This document shows, one piece after another, positions 50,276 through 64,000 of a DNA stretch of 64,000 nt. Under the pieces are notes generated by a model. That model made no database searches, was not told the origin of the DNA, and saw nothing but the letters and a program-made list of their open reading frames with translations. Made by a program: the position numbers and the translations under genes. Origin of the DNA: Vibrio breoganii (lineage in GTDB: Bacteria; Pseudomonadota; Gammaproteobacteria; Enterobacterales; Vibrionaceae); assembly GCF_001677275.1 (NCBI RefSeq), contig NZ_CP016177.1, positions 2,728,001 through 2,792,000 on the forward strand. The letters are read 5' to 3'. Each line of letters starts with the position of its first letter. Position 1 is the first letter of the stretch.

Positions 50276-50306
50276 AAAAAAACCGCTGACGAATCAGCGG
50301 TTTTTT
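50276..50306 (-). terminator. Terminator after tRNA-Ser (end of rRNA operon 2)
   Basis: Stem CCGCTGA-CGAA-TCAGCGG (plus reading) between an A-run and a T-run, seven bases beyond the tRNA-Ser 3' end. Confidence 0.88.
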
Positions 50307-50312
50307 GTAATG

Positions 50313-50403
50313 TGGCGGAGAGATAGGGATTTGAACCCTAGAACCGCTATTAACGGTTGCCGGTTTTCAAGACCGGTGCTTTCGACCACTCAGCCATCTC
50401 TCC
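50313..50403 (-). tRNA. tRNA-Ser (TGA)
   Basis: 91-base class II tRNA with long variable arm, anticodon loop CTTGAAA (anticodon TGA), and encoded CCA. It follows the 5S of rRNA operon 2 by 82 bases on the same strand, without a terminator between, so it is probably cotranscribed. Confidence 0.95.
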
Positions 50404-50485
50404 ACAAATTGTTACTAGTTAAGGTCTTATAAATGCCTTATCCAGTATTTGCTTTCAGATCGTTAAATCTAAAAACTTAATTAAA

Positions 50486-50603
50486 GCCTGGCGATGTCCT
50501 ACTCTCACATGGGGAAACCCCACACTACCATCGGCGCTATTATGTTTCACTTCTGAGTTCGGCATGGAATCAGGTGGGTCCACAATGCTATGGTCGCCAA
50601 GCA
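50486..50603 (-). rRNA. 5S rRNA of operon 2
   Basis: Complete 5S like those of operon 1. It is single here, with no tRNA-Thr and no 116-bp array after it. Confidence 0.96.
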
Positions 50604-50694
50604 AATTTTAAAATTCGGAAAGCTAATATCTAAAAGTTTTTATCACACATTCAAAGTTCTACTTTGAGTCCACAAAACCCCTTGGGTGTTGTAT

Positions 50695-53582
<2,888 letters not shown>

Positions 53583-53920
53583 ATACAACCCCAAAGGGTC
53601 TTGCTTAACGCATTGCAGTTGCTACGCTGCAGTATGACGTTTCCAAGGTGCGTTATCTCTTTATTATGAGCGAGATAACATTCGATTTTGCCGGACTCAA
53701 ATTTGAATGCATCCTGGCAAGGATACATTCCCAAGAACACTTGAATGTGTGTTGGTACCTACATCCCTCTCTATTTAAAAAGAAGTACATAGGATTTGAG
53801 AACTTTTAAATTTGAACAACAATGAAATCACATTGTTGTTCGTCAGCTTTCCAAATTGTTAAAGAGCGAGATTCAAACAAATGAACCATTTTTAAACACA
53901 CTCGAAAGAGCGCTTAAAGA

Positions 53921-53996
53921 TGGTGGGCGATACCGGGCTCGAACCAGTGACCCCCTCCTTGTAAGGGAGGTGCTCTCCCAACTGAGCTAATCGCCC
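53921..53996 (-). tRNA. tRNA-Val (TAC)
   Basis: Spacer tRNA of operon 2; anticodon loop CTTACAA; encoded CCA at 53921-53923. Confidence 0.95.
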
Positions 53997-54060
53997 ACAT
54001 TGTTTGCTATTTGTGTTCACTATAAAGTGAATTCAAACAACTTCCTTTGTGGAAAGGAAA

Positions 54061-54136
54061 TGGTGGGTCGTGCAGGATTCGAACCTGCGACCAATTGATT
54101 AAAAGTCAACTGCTCTACCAGCTGAGCTAACGACCC
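54061..54136 (-). tRNA. tRNA-Lys (TTT)
   Basis: Spacer tRNA; anticodon loop CTTTTAA on the minus strand; encoded CCA. Confidence 0.95.
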
Positions 54137-54138
54137 AA

Positions 54139-54214
54139 TGGTATCCCGTAGGGGAGTCGAACCCCTGTTACCGCCGTGAAAGGGCGGTGTCCTAGGCCTC
54201 TAGACGAACGGGAC
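54139..54214 (-). tRNA. tRNA-Glu (TTC)
   Basis: Spacer tRNA next to 16S; anticodon loop CTTTCAC; encoded CCA; only two bases separate it from tRNA-Lys. Confidence 0.95.
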
Positions 54215-54344
54215 ACTAGATTTATCTTTACTCCGAAGAGCAAACATAAACTGTTGAAACACCTTGGGGGGTGTTTCAAAAATCTCTCTTTACTTTCTAA
54301 ACCATATCAATCTGTGTGGACACTCATCGTGAGTAATCATCGTA

Positions 54345-55896
<1,552 letters not shown>

Positions 55897-56116
55897 AAAG
55901 TTTTGTTGAAGCTTACGCTTCGGCTCAATGAATACTGACTTCAAAACTGTTCCTTACTCGAAAGTAAGAAGTAATTTTAAAGCTATTATCGTTCCAACAG
56001 AACGATAATGAATTGACTGTGCCAATGACTAAAAGTCATCGTTTTGGTCACTCAGTTCATTGATAAATCTTTTCGATTATCATCAACGAGTGCCCACACA
56101 GATTGATAGGTTTAAA

Positions 56117-56129
56117 TTGTTAAAGAGCG
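56117..56129 (-). promoter_or_regulatory. boxA antitermination element in rRNA operon 2 leader
   Basis: CGCTCTTTAACAA on the minus strand, same position relative to 16S as in operon 1. The leader (55897-56300) is nearly identical to that of operon 1 for about 240 bases, then diverges. Confidence 0.82.
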
Positions 56130-56300
56130 TTGCTTTCGAGGCTTGCCTCTCAAGCGGACGGCCATTCTAGCGATTTGAATCTCAGTGTCAAACACTTTTT
56201 TGAATTTATTTTCGAAGAAAAGTTAAACTCAAATGATTCAGCTACTTAGCCTACTGAAACACTGCGAAGCGTTGTCGCCATTGCCGTGTCAGTGGGGCGC

Positions 56301-56328
56301 ATTATAGAGAGCTGAGTCACATTGGCAA
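56301..56328 (-). promoter_or_regulatory. rRNA operon 2 promoter
   Basis: -10 TATAAT (56301-56306), 16-base spacer, -35 TTGCCA (56323-56328) on the minus strand, with GCGCCCC discriminator and A/T-rich DNA upstream. Confidence 0.88.
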
Positions 56329-56398
56329 GCCTTTTTTAGCGTTTTTTTTGAATTTATTGTTGTTCGGCTAGTTTTGCATCACTAGAGGCTAAAAATGA

Positions 56399-56935
56399 CT
56401 ATTTTCTATCCATTTCTGCCACTTTTTGCGTGAATAAAGAGACCTTTTCCCAGTTGGTGTACTCGACCTCTTTACTTGTATCCGTTTCTCCACCCGTCAT
56501 AGACATAATGAAGCGAATCATAAATTTGTCGAAGAAGTTATAGCGGGGATAACGTAGAGCTCCGGCAAAGACCCCTATTAGCTTAGGCTCCCACGGTGAT
56601 TTCTTTAGGAAGGTTTTAATGTAGGCACTTCCCTCTGGAGTATCTTTACCTTGGTCTTCTTTTCTCGCTGTAAGGTTCACACAGAAGAAAGCGGCATTGA
56701 CTTGCTCAAGTTGTACTAGGTGCTTTTGAATGAATTGGTACAGTTTCTTGTTCAAGTGCCCATAACGTATTGAAGCACCAATCACTACGCGGTCAAATTT
56801 AAGTAAATCCAGCGTATCTATAGAGGCTAGATCAAAAGACTCACATTCAAATCCTTCTAGTTCACTCTCTATATGAGCGGATATCTTACGAGTCTGTCCA
56901 TCGCAAGTGGAATACAATAATGCTGCCTTTTTCAA
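56399..56935 (-). CDS. hemG: Menaquinone-dependent protoporphyrinogen IX dehydrogenase
   Basis: Flavodoxin-like haem enzyme of 178 residues. Motifs: LLYSTCDGQTRKI (FMN loop), DRVVIGASIRYGHLNKK, NLTARKEDQGK, GALRYPRYNFFDKFMIRFIM and SMTGGETDTSKEVEYTNW, as in E. coli HemG. The start appears to be TTG 56935 (GGAAGAACCA before it); no ATG lies in a suitable place and the longer frame is inside trkH. It overlaps the end of trkH by a few bases less than none (stop at 56947), so they are one operon with yigZ. Confidence 0.9.
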   Translation of the reverse strand: MKKAALLYSTCDGQTRKISAHIESELEGFECESFDLASIDTLDLLKFDRVVIGASIRYGHLNKKLYQFIQKHLVQLEQVNAAFFCVNLTARKEDQGKDTPEGSAYIKTFLKKSPWEPKLIGVFAGALRYPRYNFFDKFMIRFIMSMTGGETDTSKEVEYTNWEKVSLFTQKVAEMDRK

Positions 56936-56946
56936 TGGTTCTTCCT

Positions 56947-58404
56947 TTAGCTTTTCCAAAATGCAGGAGTAAATAGGATCAATAGTGTGAAGACCTCGAG
57001 TCGGCCAAACAACATAGAGACCACCAAGACCCATTTTGCAGAGTCACTGATATCACCGTAATGCAGTGATACTTCACCTAGACCTGGGCCTAGGTTATTT
57101 AATGTTGATGCTACCGCTGAGAATGCGGTGAGTTCGTCCATACCGGTTGCGATCAGGGCCAGCATACAGATAACAAACACAAGCGCGTACGCTGAGAAGA
57201 AACCCCAGACCGCATCGATAACCCTTGATGACAGCGCTTTATTACCCAGCTTGATGGTAAATATGGCTCTAGGGTGAACAAGACGCTTGAGTTCACGAAA
57301 CCCTTGTAATGTTAATAGCAGTACTCGTATTACCTTCATACCACCACCCGTCGAGCCAGCACAGCCCCCTATAAAAGAAGAGAAGAGCAAAAGCACAGGT
57401 AAGAACAATGGCCACTCGGCAAAACCCGTCGTCGTAAATCCAGCGGTTGTGGAGATAGACACACTTTGGAACAAGGCTTGGTCAAAGGCTTCATAGTAAG
57501 TGTCGTAACTATGATGGTTGAGTAGCACTAAGAAGCAAATCGCGAACAATATGACCTGAACTCCGATAAAGGCTCTAAACTCAGGGTCTCTTAAATAGTA
57601 CTTGGGATGGACACCACCGGAGGCAAACGCCGCGAAGTGCAAAGAGTAGTTACACGCAGAGATAAGTAAGAAGACTACAGTGATCATATTCACTGCGTAG
57701 CTATCGAAGTAAGCCATACTCGCATCGTGGGTAGAGAAGCCACCAATAGCGATGGTAGAGAAACTGTGTCCGACCGCATCAAAGAAGGTCATGCCGGCCA
57801 TCCAAAAGGCAATGGCACAGGCTACCGTCAAGCTAAGATAGATATACCAAAGCGCCTTAGCCGTTTCAGCAATCCTCGGCGTCATTTTACTGTCTTTAAC
57901 TGGACCGGGAATTTCTGCGCGATAAAGCTGCATGCCACCGATACCTAAGACCGGCAATATAGCTACCGCTAACACGATGATCCCCATACCGCCAAACCAC
58001 TGTAGAAACTGCCGATAAAAAAGCATTGCTTTGGGCAACTCATCTAACCCGACAAGCACAGTGGCACCAGTAGTGGTTAATGCAGAGAAGGACTCAAAGA
58101 AAGCATCGGCAACACTTACGGCGGCATTGTCGACAACAAGGAAAGGAAGCGAACCTGCGCTGCCGATAACGGTCCAAAACAAAACAACGATAAGAAAGCC
58201 ATCACGTGCTTTTAAATCTCGCTTGTGATGCCGATTAGGGAACCAGCAGGCAAAGCCACATATCAACAAAATGACAAAGGTCACCACGAAGGGAACACCT
58301 GCACCATCGCGATAAATTAGAGCCACCCCTGCAGGTGCCAACATAGATACGCTAAACAGCGCAAGTAGCAGGCCTACTATTCGAATAATGGAACGAAACT
58401 GCAT
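56947..58404 (-). CDS. trkH: Trk potassium uptake channel subunit TrkH
   Basis: Inner-membrane K+ channel with four pore repeats, 485 residues. Filter-type motifs are ALTTTGATVLVGLD, IAIGGFSTHDAS, SISTTAGFTTTGFA and ASTLNNLGPGLGEV. TrkA is encoded elsewhere. It sits seven bases after yigZ and immediately before hemG; hemG-trkH-yigZ is conserved with E. coli. Confidence 0.94.
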   Translation of the reverse strand: MQFRSIIRIVGLLLALFSVSMLAPAGVALIYRDGAGVPFVVTFVILLICGFACWFPNRHHKRDLKARDGFLIVVLFWTVIGSAGSLPFLVVDNAAVSVADAFFESFSALTTTGATVLVGLDELPKAMLFYRQFLQWFGGMGIIVLAVAILPVLGIGGMQLYRAEIPGPVKDSKMTPRIAETAKALWYIYLSLTVACAIAFWMAGMTFFDAVGHSFSTIAIGGFSTHDASMAYFDSYAVNMITVVFLLISACNYSLHFAAFASGGVHPKYYLRDPEFRAFIGVQVILFAICFLVLLNHHSYDTYYEAFDQALFQSVSISTTAGFTTTGFAEWPLFLPVLLLFSSFIGGCAGSTGGGMKVIRVLLLTLQGFRELKRLVHPRAIFTIKLGNKALSSRVIDAVWGFFSAYALVFVICMLALIATGMDELTAFSAVASTLNNLGPGLGEVSLHYGDISDSAKWVLVVSMLFGRLEVFTLLILFTPAFWKS

Positions 58405-58411
58405 ACTTGGG

Positions 58412-59029
58412 TTAGCTCATCCTTGAAACTAAGGCTTTCGCCCCTGTTTTATTAGTCATGGTTTGGATAAAGTCACTTTCATTGAGGACTTCAATCTCCA
58501 CAATCAGTTTAGCCTTGATATCGTAGGAGGCTGAGATTTCCACTGCCTCATACTGCGCCATAATAGACTGAGTTAATGATATGAGAGAGTAATCAACCTC
58601 TACTATTAACTGAGTTGTGATTTTCTTTTCGATTGTCTCTAGTAGTTTAAGGGCTTGTTGAACCCCTCCACCGTAGGCTTTAACCAGCCCACCAGTGCCT
58701 AATCGAATACCACCATAGTAACGAGTCACTACTGCAGTGAGTTCGCCCACTCCCGAACCCGTCAGCTGAGCCAATATCGGCTTACCTGCAGTACCAGAGG
58801 GTTCGCCATCATCGCTGAAGCCCCATTTCATTGAATCCTCAGGACGACCAGCAACAAATGCCCAGCAATTGTGTCTCGCGTCATTATGTTTCGCCTTTAT
58901 TTCATCTACAAATGCTTTGGCTTGTTCAATAGACGGAGTGTGAGCCAAGTAGGTAATAAACTGACTCTTCTTGATCTCTTCTTCAAAAATCGTCGATTTT
59001 GCGGGTATTAGATAAGGAGAGGCATTCAT
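58412..59029 (-). CDS. yigZ: YigZ/IMPACT family protein
   Basis: 205-residue cytosolic protein of the UPF0029/IMPACT family (KSQFITYLAHTPSIEQAKAFVDEIKAKHNDARHNCWAFVAG, SDDGEPSGTAGKPIL, VTRYYGGIRLGTGGLVKAYG are the family blocks). The cellular function is not settled. It is first in the yigZ-trkH-hemG operon and divergent from fadB. Confidence 0.9.
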   Translation of the reverse strand: MNASPYLIPAKSTIFEEEIKKSQFITYLAHTPSIEQAKAFVDEIKAKHNDARHNCWAFVAGRPEDSMKWGFSDDGEPSGTAGKPILAQLTGSGVGELTAVVTRYYGGIRLGTGGLVKAYGGGVQQALKLLETIEKKITTQLIVEVDYSLISLTQSIMAQYEAVEISASYDIKAKLIVEIEVLNESDFIQTMTNKTGAKALVSRMS

Positions 59030-59164
59030 TAGAACTATGTTTTATTTAGGTAATCCTATGAGTTTATCACGAGAACGCATTTCGATTAATAGTGACCGAA
59101 GCAACACTTGTTAACAACTTGTTGAACAAATGTATTGAATTTTGCTTATTAACTCGTCAAACTT

Positions 59165-59181
59165 AACTGGTCTTACCACGA
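59165..59181. promoter_or_regulatory. FadR-like operator upstream of fadBA
   Basis: AACTGGTCTTACCACGA fits the FadR half-sites (AACTGGTCxGACCxGTT type) except in the right half. It lies about 45 bases before fadB. FadR represses fadBA until long-chain acyl-CoA is present; this is known for E. coli and Vibrio. Confidence 0.65.
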
Positions 59182-59226
59182 TCTTTAGCTCGCCTTTAAG
59201 GCTGACCCGACTCATGGAGAACACGG

Positions 59227-61398
59227 ATGATCTATCAAGCAGAGACCCTCACGGTCAAACAACATCAAGATGGCATAGCCGAAATATGCTTTAGTGGGGC
59301 GAACTCCGTCAATAAGCTCGACCTTAAAACACTAGAATCCCTTGATATTGGCATTAAGTCATTACAGCAACTTAAAGACCTCAAAGGTGTGATTGTTACC
59401 AGTGATAAAGAGGCCTTTATTGTTGGGGCTGACATTACAGAGTTTCTTGGACTTTTTGCTAAGCCAAAAGAAGAGCTAAGTCAGTGGCTACAGTTCGCCA
59501 ACTCCATCTTTAATAATCTTGAAGACTTACCTGTTCCCACCATTTCGGTCATTAAAGGACACGCTCTTGGTGGAGGCTGTGAAGCCATTCTAGCGACAGA
59601 TTTCCGCTTAGCCGATAAGACAGCCAACATTGGATTACCGGAAACCAAGCTAGGAATAATGCCCGGATTTGGTGGAACCGTTCGACTACCGCGCCTGATC
59701 GGTGCTGACAGTGCAATGGAAATCATTACCGCTGGCAGTTCAAAGCGAGCGGAGCAATTACTAAGAATAGGCTTAATCGATGCCATTGTAGATACAGACA
59801 AACTGTTTGATTCTGCTGTATCGCTTATTCAAGACGCCAATCGCGGTGCTATCGACTGGCAGGCTCGTCGCAAACAAAAAACCTCACCATTAGGTCTAGG
59901 CAAGCTAGAAGCCATGATGAGCTTTACCACAGCTAAAGGTCTCGTTGCTCAAAAGGCGGGCCCTCACTATCCCGCACCAATGATGGCCGTAAAAACCATT
60001 GAAAGTGCTGCTAGGTTTGCTCGCGATGAAGCTCTGACTATAGAAAGAGAAAACTTCATAACCCTGACTCAAACAGAGGTCGCAACTTCACTAGTAGGTT
60101 TATTCCTCAACGACCAATATATAAAAGGTCTAGCCAAGAAAGCCGCTAAAGCATCGAATAAACCTACCGAGCGAGCAGGCGTGCTTGGTGCAGGTATTAT
60201 GGGTGGCGGTATCGCCTACCAATCCGCACTCAAGGGCGTTCCTGTACTAATGAAGGACATTGCACAGCCCTCTTTAGACCTAGGTTTAGATGAAGCCTCT
60301 AAATTGCTGAATAGTCGCCTACAACGAGGACGCATTAAGGCAGATAAAGTCGCTAAGGTTCTCACCTCTATTACACCTAGCCTTCACTACGCGGGTATTG
60401 AACAAGCTGATGTGATTATTGAAGCAGTAGTAGAAAACCCAAAAATCAAAGCAAGTGTTCTCGCTGAGGTAGAGCAATACGCCGACAAAGACGCTGTAAT
60501 TACCTCTAACACCAGCACCATTCCTATCAATCTCTTGGCCAAATCATTAGAACGTCCAGAAAACTTCTGCGGTATGCACTTCTTTAACCCTGTGCATCGA
60601 ATGCCTCTAGTGGAAATCATTCGTGGAGAGAAAACCTCTGATGAAACCATTAATCGCGTTGTGGCTTATGCCGCCAAAATGGGTAAATCACCTATCGTGG
60701 TCAATGACTGTCCAGGGTTCTTTGTAAACCGTGTTCTATTCCCGTATTTCAATGGGTTTAGCCAGTTAGTCAATGATGGTGCTGATTTTCAGCATGTCGA
60801 TAAAGTGATGGAGCGTCAATTTGGCTGGCCAATGGGACCTGCCTATTTACTCGATGTTGTTGGACTCGATACCGCGCATCATGCTCAGCAAGTGATGGCC
60901 AGTGGATTCCCTGAGCGGATGGCAAAGCAAGGCACCGATGCCATTGATGTTCTATTTGAGCAACAACGTTATGGCCAAAAAAATGGTGCGGGTTTCTACG
61001 AATATCAGCCTGACAAAAAAGGTAAACCTAAGAAGTCTTTTAATCCAAAGGTTAGTGAGCACTTAGCTACGCTAAACGCACCAAATAAGCAATTCAGTGA
61101 TGAAGAGGTACTTCATCGTATGATGATTCCTATGATCAACGAGGTGGTGTTGTGTCTTGAGGAAAACATTATTTCCTCGCCACAAGAAGCGGATATGGCC
61201 CTGGTATACGGCCTAGGGTTCCCACCATTTAGAGGGGGCGTATTCCGTTACCTAGACAGCTTAGGAATCAAAAATTACCTAGCGCTATGTGAGCAGTATC
61301 AATCACTAGGTCCACTGTATAAAGCACCACAACTGCTTCACTCAATGGCCGATTCTGGCGATAGCTTTTACGCAAACCAACAAGCCACCAGCGTGTAA
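59227..61398 (+). CDS. fadB: Fatty acid oxidation complex alpha subunit (hydratase/3-hydroxyacyl-CoA dehydrogenase)
   Basis: Two-domain protein of 723 residues. The N-terminal crotonase domain has [19 protein letters not shown] and the oxyanion loops in [17 protein letters not shown] and [17 protein letters not shown]. The C-terminal dehydrogenase domain starts near residue 313 with the NAD loop [14 protein letters not shown], and the catalytic [15 protein letters not shown] is present. The 20-base gap to fadA shows one operon. Confidence 0.96.
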   Translation: MIYQAETLTVKQHQDGIAEICFSGANSVNKLDLKTLESLDIGIKSLQQLKDLKGVIVTSDKEAFIVGADITEFLGLFAKPKEELSQWLQFANSIFNNLEDLPVPTISVIKGHALGGGCEAILATDFRLADKTANIGLPETKLGIMPGFGGTVRLPRLIGADSAMEIITAGSSKRAEQLLRIGLIDAIVDTDKLFDSAVSLIQDANRGAIDWQARRKQKTSPLGLGKLEAMMSFTTAKGLVAQKAGPHYPAPMMAVKTIESAARFARDEALTIERENFITLTQTEVATSLVGLFLNDQYIKGLAKKAAKASNKPTERAGVLGAGIMGGGIAYQSALKGVPVLMKDIAQPSLDLGLDEASKLLNSRLQRGRIKADKVAKVLTSITPSLHYAGIEQADVIIEAVVENPKIKASVLAEVEQYADKDAVITSNTSTIPINLLAKSLERPENFCGMHFFNPVHRMPLVEIIRGEKTSDETINRVVAYAAKMGKSPIVVNDCPGFFVNRVLFPYFNGFSQLVNDGADFQHVDKVMERQFGWPMGPAYLLDVVGLDTAHHAQQVMASGFPERMAKQGTDAIDVLFEQQRYGQKNGAGFYEYQPDKKGKPKKSFNPKVSEHLATLNAPNKQFSDEEVLHRMMIPMINEVVLCLEENIISSPQEADMALVYGLGFPPFRGGVFRYLDSLGIKNYLALCEQYQSLGPLYKAPQLLHSMADSGDSFYANQQATSV

Positions 61399-61415
61399 TC
61401 AATAAGAGGGATTAG

Positions 61416-62582
<1,167 letters not shown>

Positions 62583-62759
62583 CCCTCCCTCTGCATGCGG
62601 CTCTAACATTGGTTAGAGTCGCACTTCCACTCAGATCATAAATTAACCATAATTAATGCACAAAATGCATACTTAAAATGATAACAAATCATTTTTTTTA
62701 TTGGTAAATAGTCTCTAAACTTATCAGCAATCAAGCACGTTAACCCTTTGGAGTTACTA

Positions 62760-63743
62760 ATGTTTAAAGCACTTGTTCTAAACCAAGAAGACAAAAAAAC
62801 CCTTGCTGCTATCGAGCAGGTTGATGAATCACTATTACCAGAAGGTGATGTAGAAATCGCAGTAGATTACTCATCTCTAAACTATAAAGATGGTCTAGCG
62901 ATTACGGGTAAGGGCAAAATCATTCGTAACTTCCCTATGGTTCCAGGTATCGATCTCGTCGGTACAGTGACCACTTCTGATGACGCTCGCTACCAAGCTG
63001 GTGACAAAGTCGTACTTACTGGTTGGGGCGTAGGTGAAAACCATTGGGGTGGCATGTCAGAGAAAGCGCGCCTTAAAGGTGATTGGCTGGTACCGCTAGT
63101 AGACGGTTTATCTGGTCAGCAAGCAATGAGTATTGGTACTGCGGGTTTCACCGCAATGCTATGTGTACAAGCTATCGTTGATGGTGGTGTAAAACCTGAA
63201 GACGGTGAAATTTTAGTAACCGGCGCTAGCGGTGGTGTTGGTAGCGTAGCCGTAACCCTACTAAACCAACTAGGGTATTCAGTGGCAGCAGTAACTGGCC
63301 GTGCATCTCAAAATGGCGACCTGCTGAAAAGCCTAGGTGCTTCTCGCATCGTTGAGCGCTCTGAATTTGCAGAACCGGCGAAACCACTAGAACGTCAAGT
63401 ATGGGCGGCAGCAGTAGATACTGTAGGTAGCAATATGCTGGCTAAAGTACTAGCACAGACTAACTACAACGGCGTTGTAGCAGCATGTGGTCTTGCAGGC
63501 GGATTCGATCTTCCGACCTCAGTGATGCCATTTATCTTGCGTAACGTGCGCTTGCAAGGTGTTGACTCTGTAATGTGCCCAAGAGAAAAACGCATTCAAG
63601 CTTGGGAGCGTTTAGTGGAACTGCTTCCTGCATCATACTTTGAGCAAGCCACTAAGCTCATTAATCTTGAAGATGCAATTCAAGCAGCCAATGACATCAC
63701 TAATGGCCAAATCACTGGTCGTGTTGTGATTAAAGTAAGTTAG
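62760..63743 (+). CDS. acuI: Acrylyl-CoA reductase AcuI / YhdH-type quinone oxidoreductase
   Basis: Zinc-free medium-chain dehydrogenase of 327 residues. Motifs: SSLNYKDGLAITGKG, GIDLVGTV, GWGVGENHWGGMSEKAR and the NADPH loop VTGASGGVGSVAVTLLNQLG. The YhdH/AcuI group reduces acrylyl-CoA to propionyl-CoA, which detoxifies acrylate, including that from marine dimethylsulfoniopropionate. No other DMSP gene is here, so that role is open. ATG 62760 follows TTGGAG; a TTG four codons earlier is less likely. Confidence 0.88.
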   Translation: MFKALVLNQEDKKTLAAIEQVDESLLPEGDVEIAVDYSSLNYKDGLAITGKGKIIRNFPMVPGIDLVGTVTTSDDARYQAGDKVVLTGWGVGENHWGGMSEKARLKGDWLVPLVDGLSGQQAMSIGTAGFTAMLCVQAIVDGGVKPEDGEILVTGASGGVGSVAVTLLNQLGYSVAAVTGRASQNGDLLKSLGASRIVERSEFAEPAKPLERQVWAAAVDTVGSNMLAKVLAQTNYNGVVAACGLAGGFDLPTSVMPFILRNVRLQGVDSVMCPREKRIQAWERLVELLPASYFEQATKLINLEDAIQAANDITNGQITGRVVIKVS

Positions 63744-63765
63744 ATTGCTGGGGGCAGCATTCTAT

Positions 63766-63793
63766 AAGCCAGCGAAGAGATTCGCTGGCTTAC
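63766..63793. terminator. Hairpin between acuI and the LysR gene
   Basis: Perfect stem TAAGCCAGCGAA/TTCGCTGGCTTA with loop GAGA between two convergent genes; no clear T-run, so its strength as a terminator is uncertain. Confidence 0.6.
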
Positions 63794-64000
63794 TCTAAAC
63801 CTAAATCCATCACTCGCTTCTCTATTAACCTTCCACATTCATTCTTTAGTATCCCTCGTAACCACTTTTGCGCCGGAGATGTATCGCATCTCGAATGCCA
63901 GATAAGAGAATAATCAAAGGGAATAAACTCAAATGGCAATGGCTTTATCACTAAGTCATGTCTTTCTGATACCAGATAAGCCAAATCGGCAGGAACGGTA
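63790..64000 (-). CDS. LysR-family regulator, C-terminal end (cut by window edge)
   Basis: The frame is open to the window end and reads TVPADLAYLVSERHDLV onward, which is the end of the LysR effector-binding domain (KPLPFEFIPFDYSLIWHSR, then WLRGILKNEC). The N-terminal helix-turn-helix lies outside the window. Nothing here tells what it controls. Confidence 0.8.
   Translation of the reverse strand, partial: TVPADLAYLVSERHDLVIKPLPFEFIPFDYSLIWHSRCDTSPAQKWLRGILKNECGRLIEKRVMDLGLE

Noticed and set aside
62599..62625. Hairpin GCGGCTCTAAC/GTTAGAGTCGC after fadA as a terminator
   Set aside because: No T-tract follows; it could be a processing or stability hairpin, not proven.

Overview
The window is a piece of a gammaproteobacterial chromosome, almost certainly from Vibrio or a close relative in the Vibrionaceae. 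The 16S and 23S genes are of Vibrio type, and the gene set and order (VexRAB-like pump next to ilvCY, fre/ubiD, rho-trxA-rhlB-gppA, thiEFSGH, hemG-trkH-yigZ-fadBA beside an rRNA operon) are those of the larger Vibrio chromosome near its origin. Nearly all of it is core genome. Real accessory DNA is confined to about 11.1-14.4 kb.

Layout. 0-1 kb: tRNA-His and tRNA-Arg, then a cytochrome c5. 1-11 kb: rep helicase, a TetR regulator with a strong palindromic operator and an RND efflux pair, ubiK, and the divergent ilvC/ilvY pair. 11.1-14.4 kb: a heptamer repeat split by an intact IS3-family element, followed by a tandem array of 116-bp units, each holding the 3' tail of 5S rRNA plus an intrinsic terminator. 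One array unit is split by an IS630-family element. 14.4-20.3 kb: rRNA operon 1 on the minus strand (16S, tRNA-Ala, 23S, 5S, tRNA-Thr, second 5S). 20.4-30.2 kb: ubiD-ferredoxin-fre, an unknown periplasmic protein, rho, trxA, rhlB, gppA and a ybiB-like gene. 30.3-38.1 kb: yhhQ, a small DUF3630-like protein, recQ, rarD, a LysE/RhtB exporter, ggt, a CsrB/CsrC-type regulatory RNA and a marC-family gene. 38.2-43.1 kb: uvrD behind a LexA-like box, then a bufferin-type peptide operon (bufA-bufB-bufC-doxX). 43.1-50.1 kb: a small H-NS-like protein without a DNA-binding domain, an M24 aminopeptidase P, the thiEFSGH operon behind a TPP riboswitch but without thiC, and crcB. 50.3-56.3 kb: rRNA operon 2 (16S, tRNA-Glu, -Lys, -Val, 23S, 5S, tRNA-Ser). 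56.4-64 kb: hemG, trkH, yigZ, fadB-fadA with a FadR-like site, an acuI-type reductase, and the end of a LysR regulator cut by the window edge.

How it works together. Much of the window serves translation and RNA metabolism (two rRNA operons, eight tRNAs, rho, rhlB, a Csr-type RNA), genome maintenance (rep, uvrD, recQ) and primary metabolism (isoleucine/valine, thiamine, ubiquinone, haem, fatty-acid oxidation). The best candidates for a second look are the 5S-tail/terminator array, the H-NS-domain-only protein, the internally duplicated UbiD next to a ferredoxin, the missing thiC behind an intact riboswitch, and the bufferin operon with a hairpin between precursor and maturation genes. I see no phage, CRISPR array, restriction or recognisable anti-phage system.
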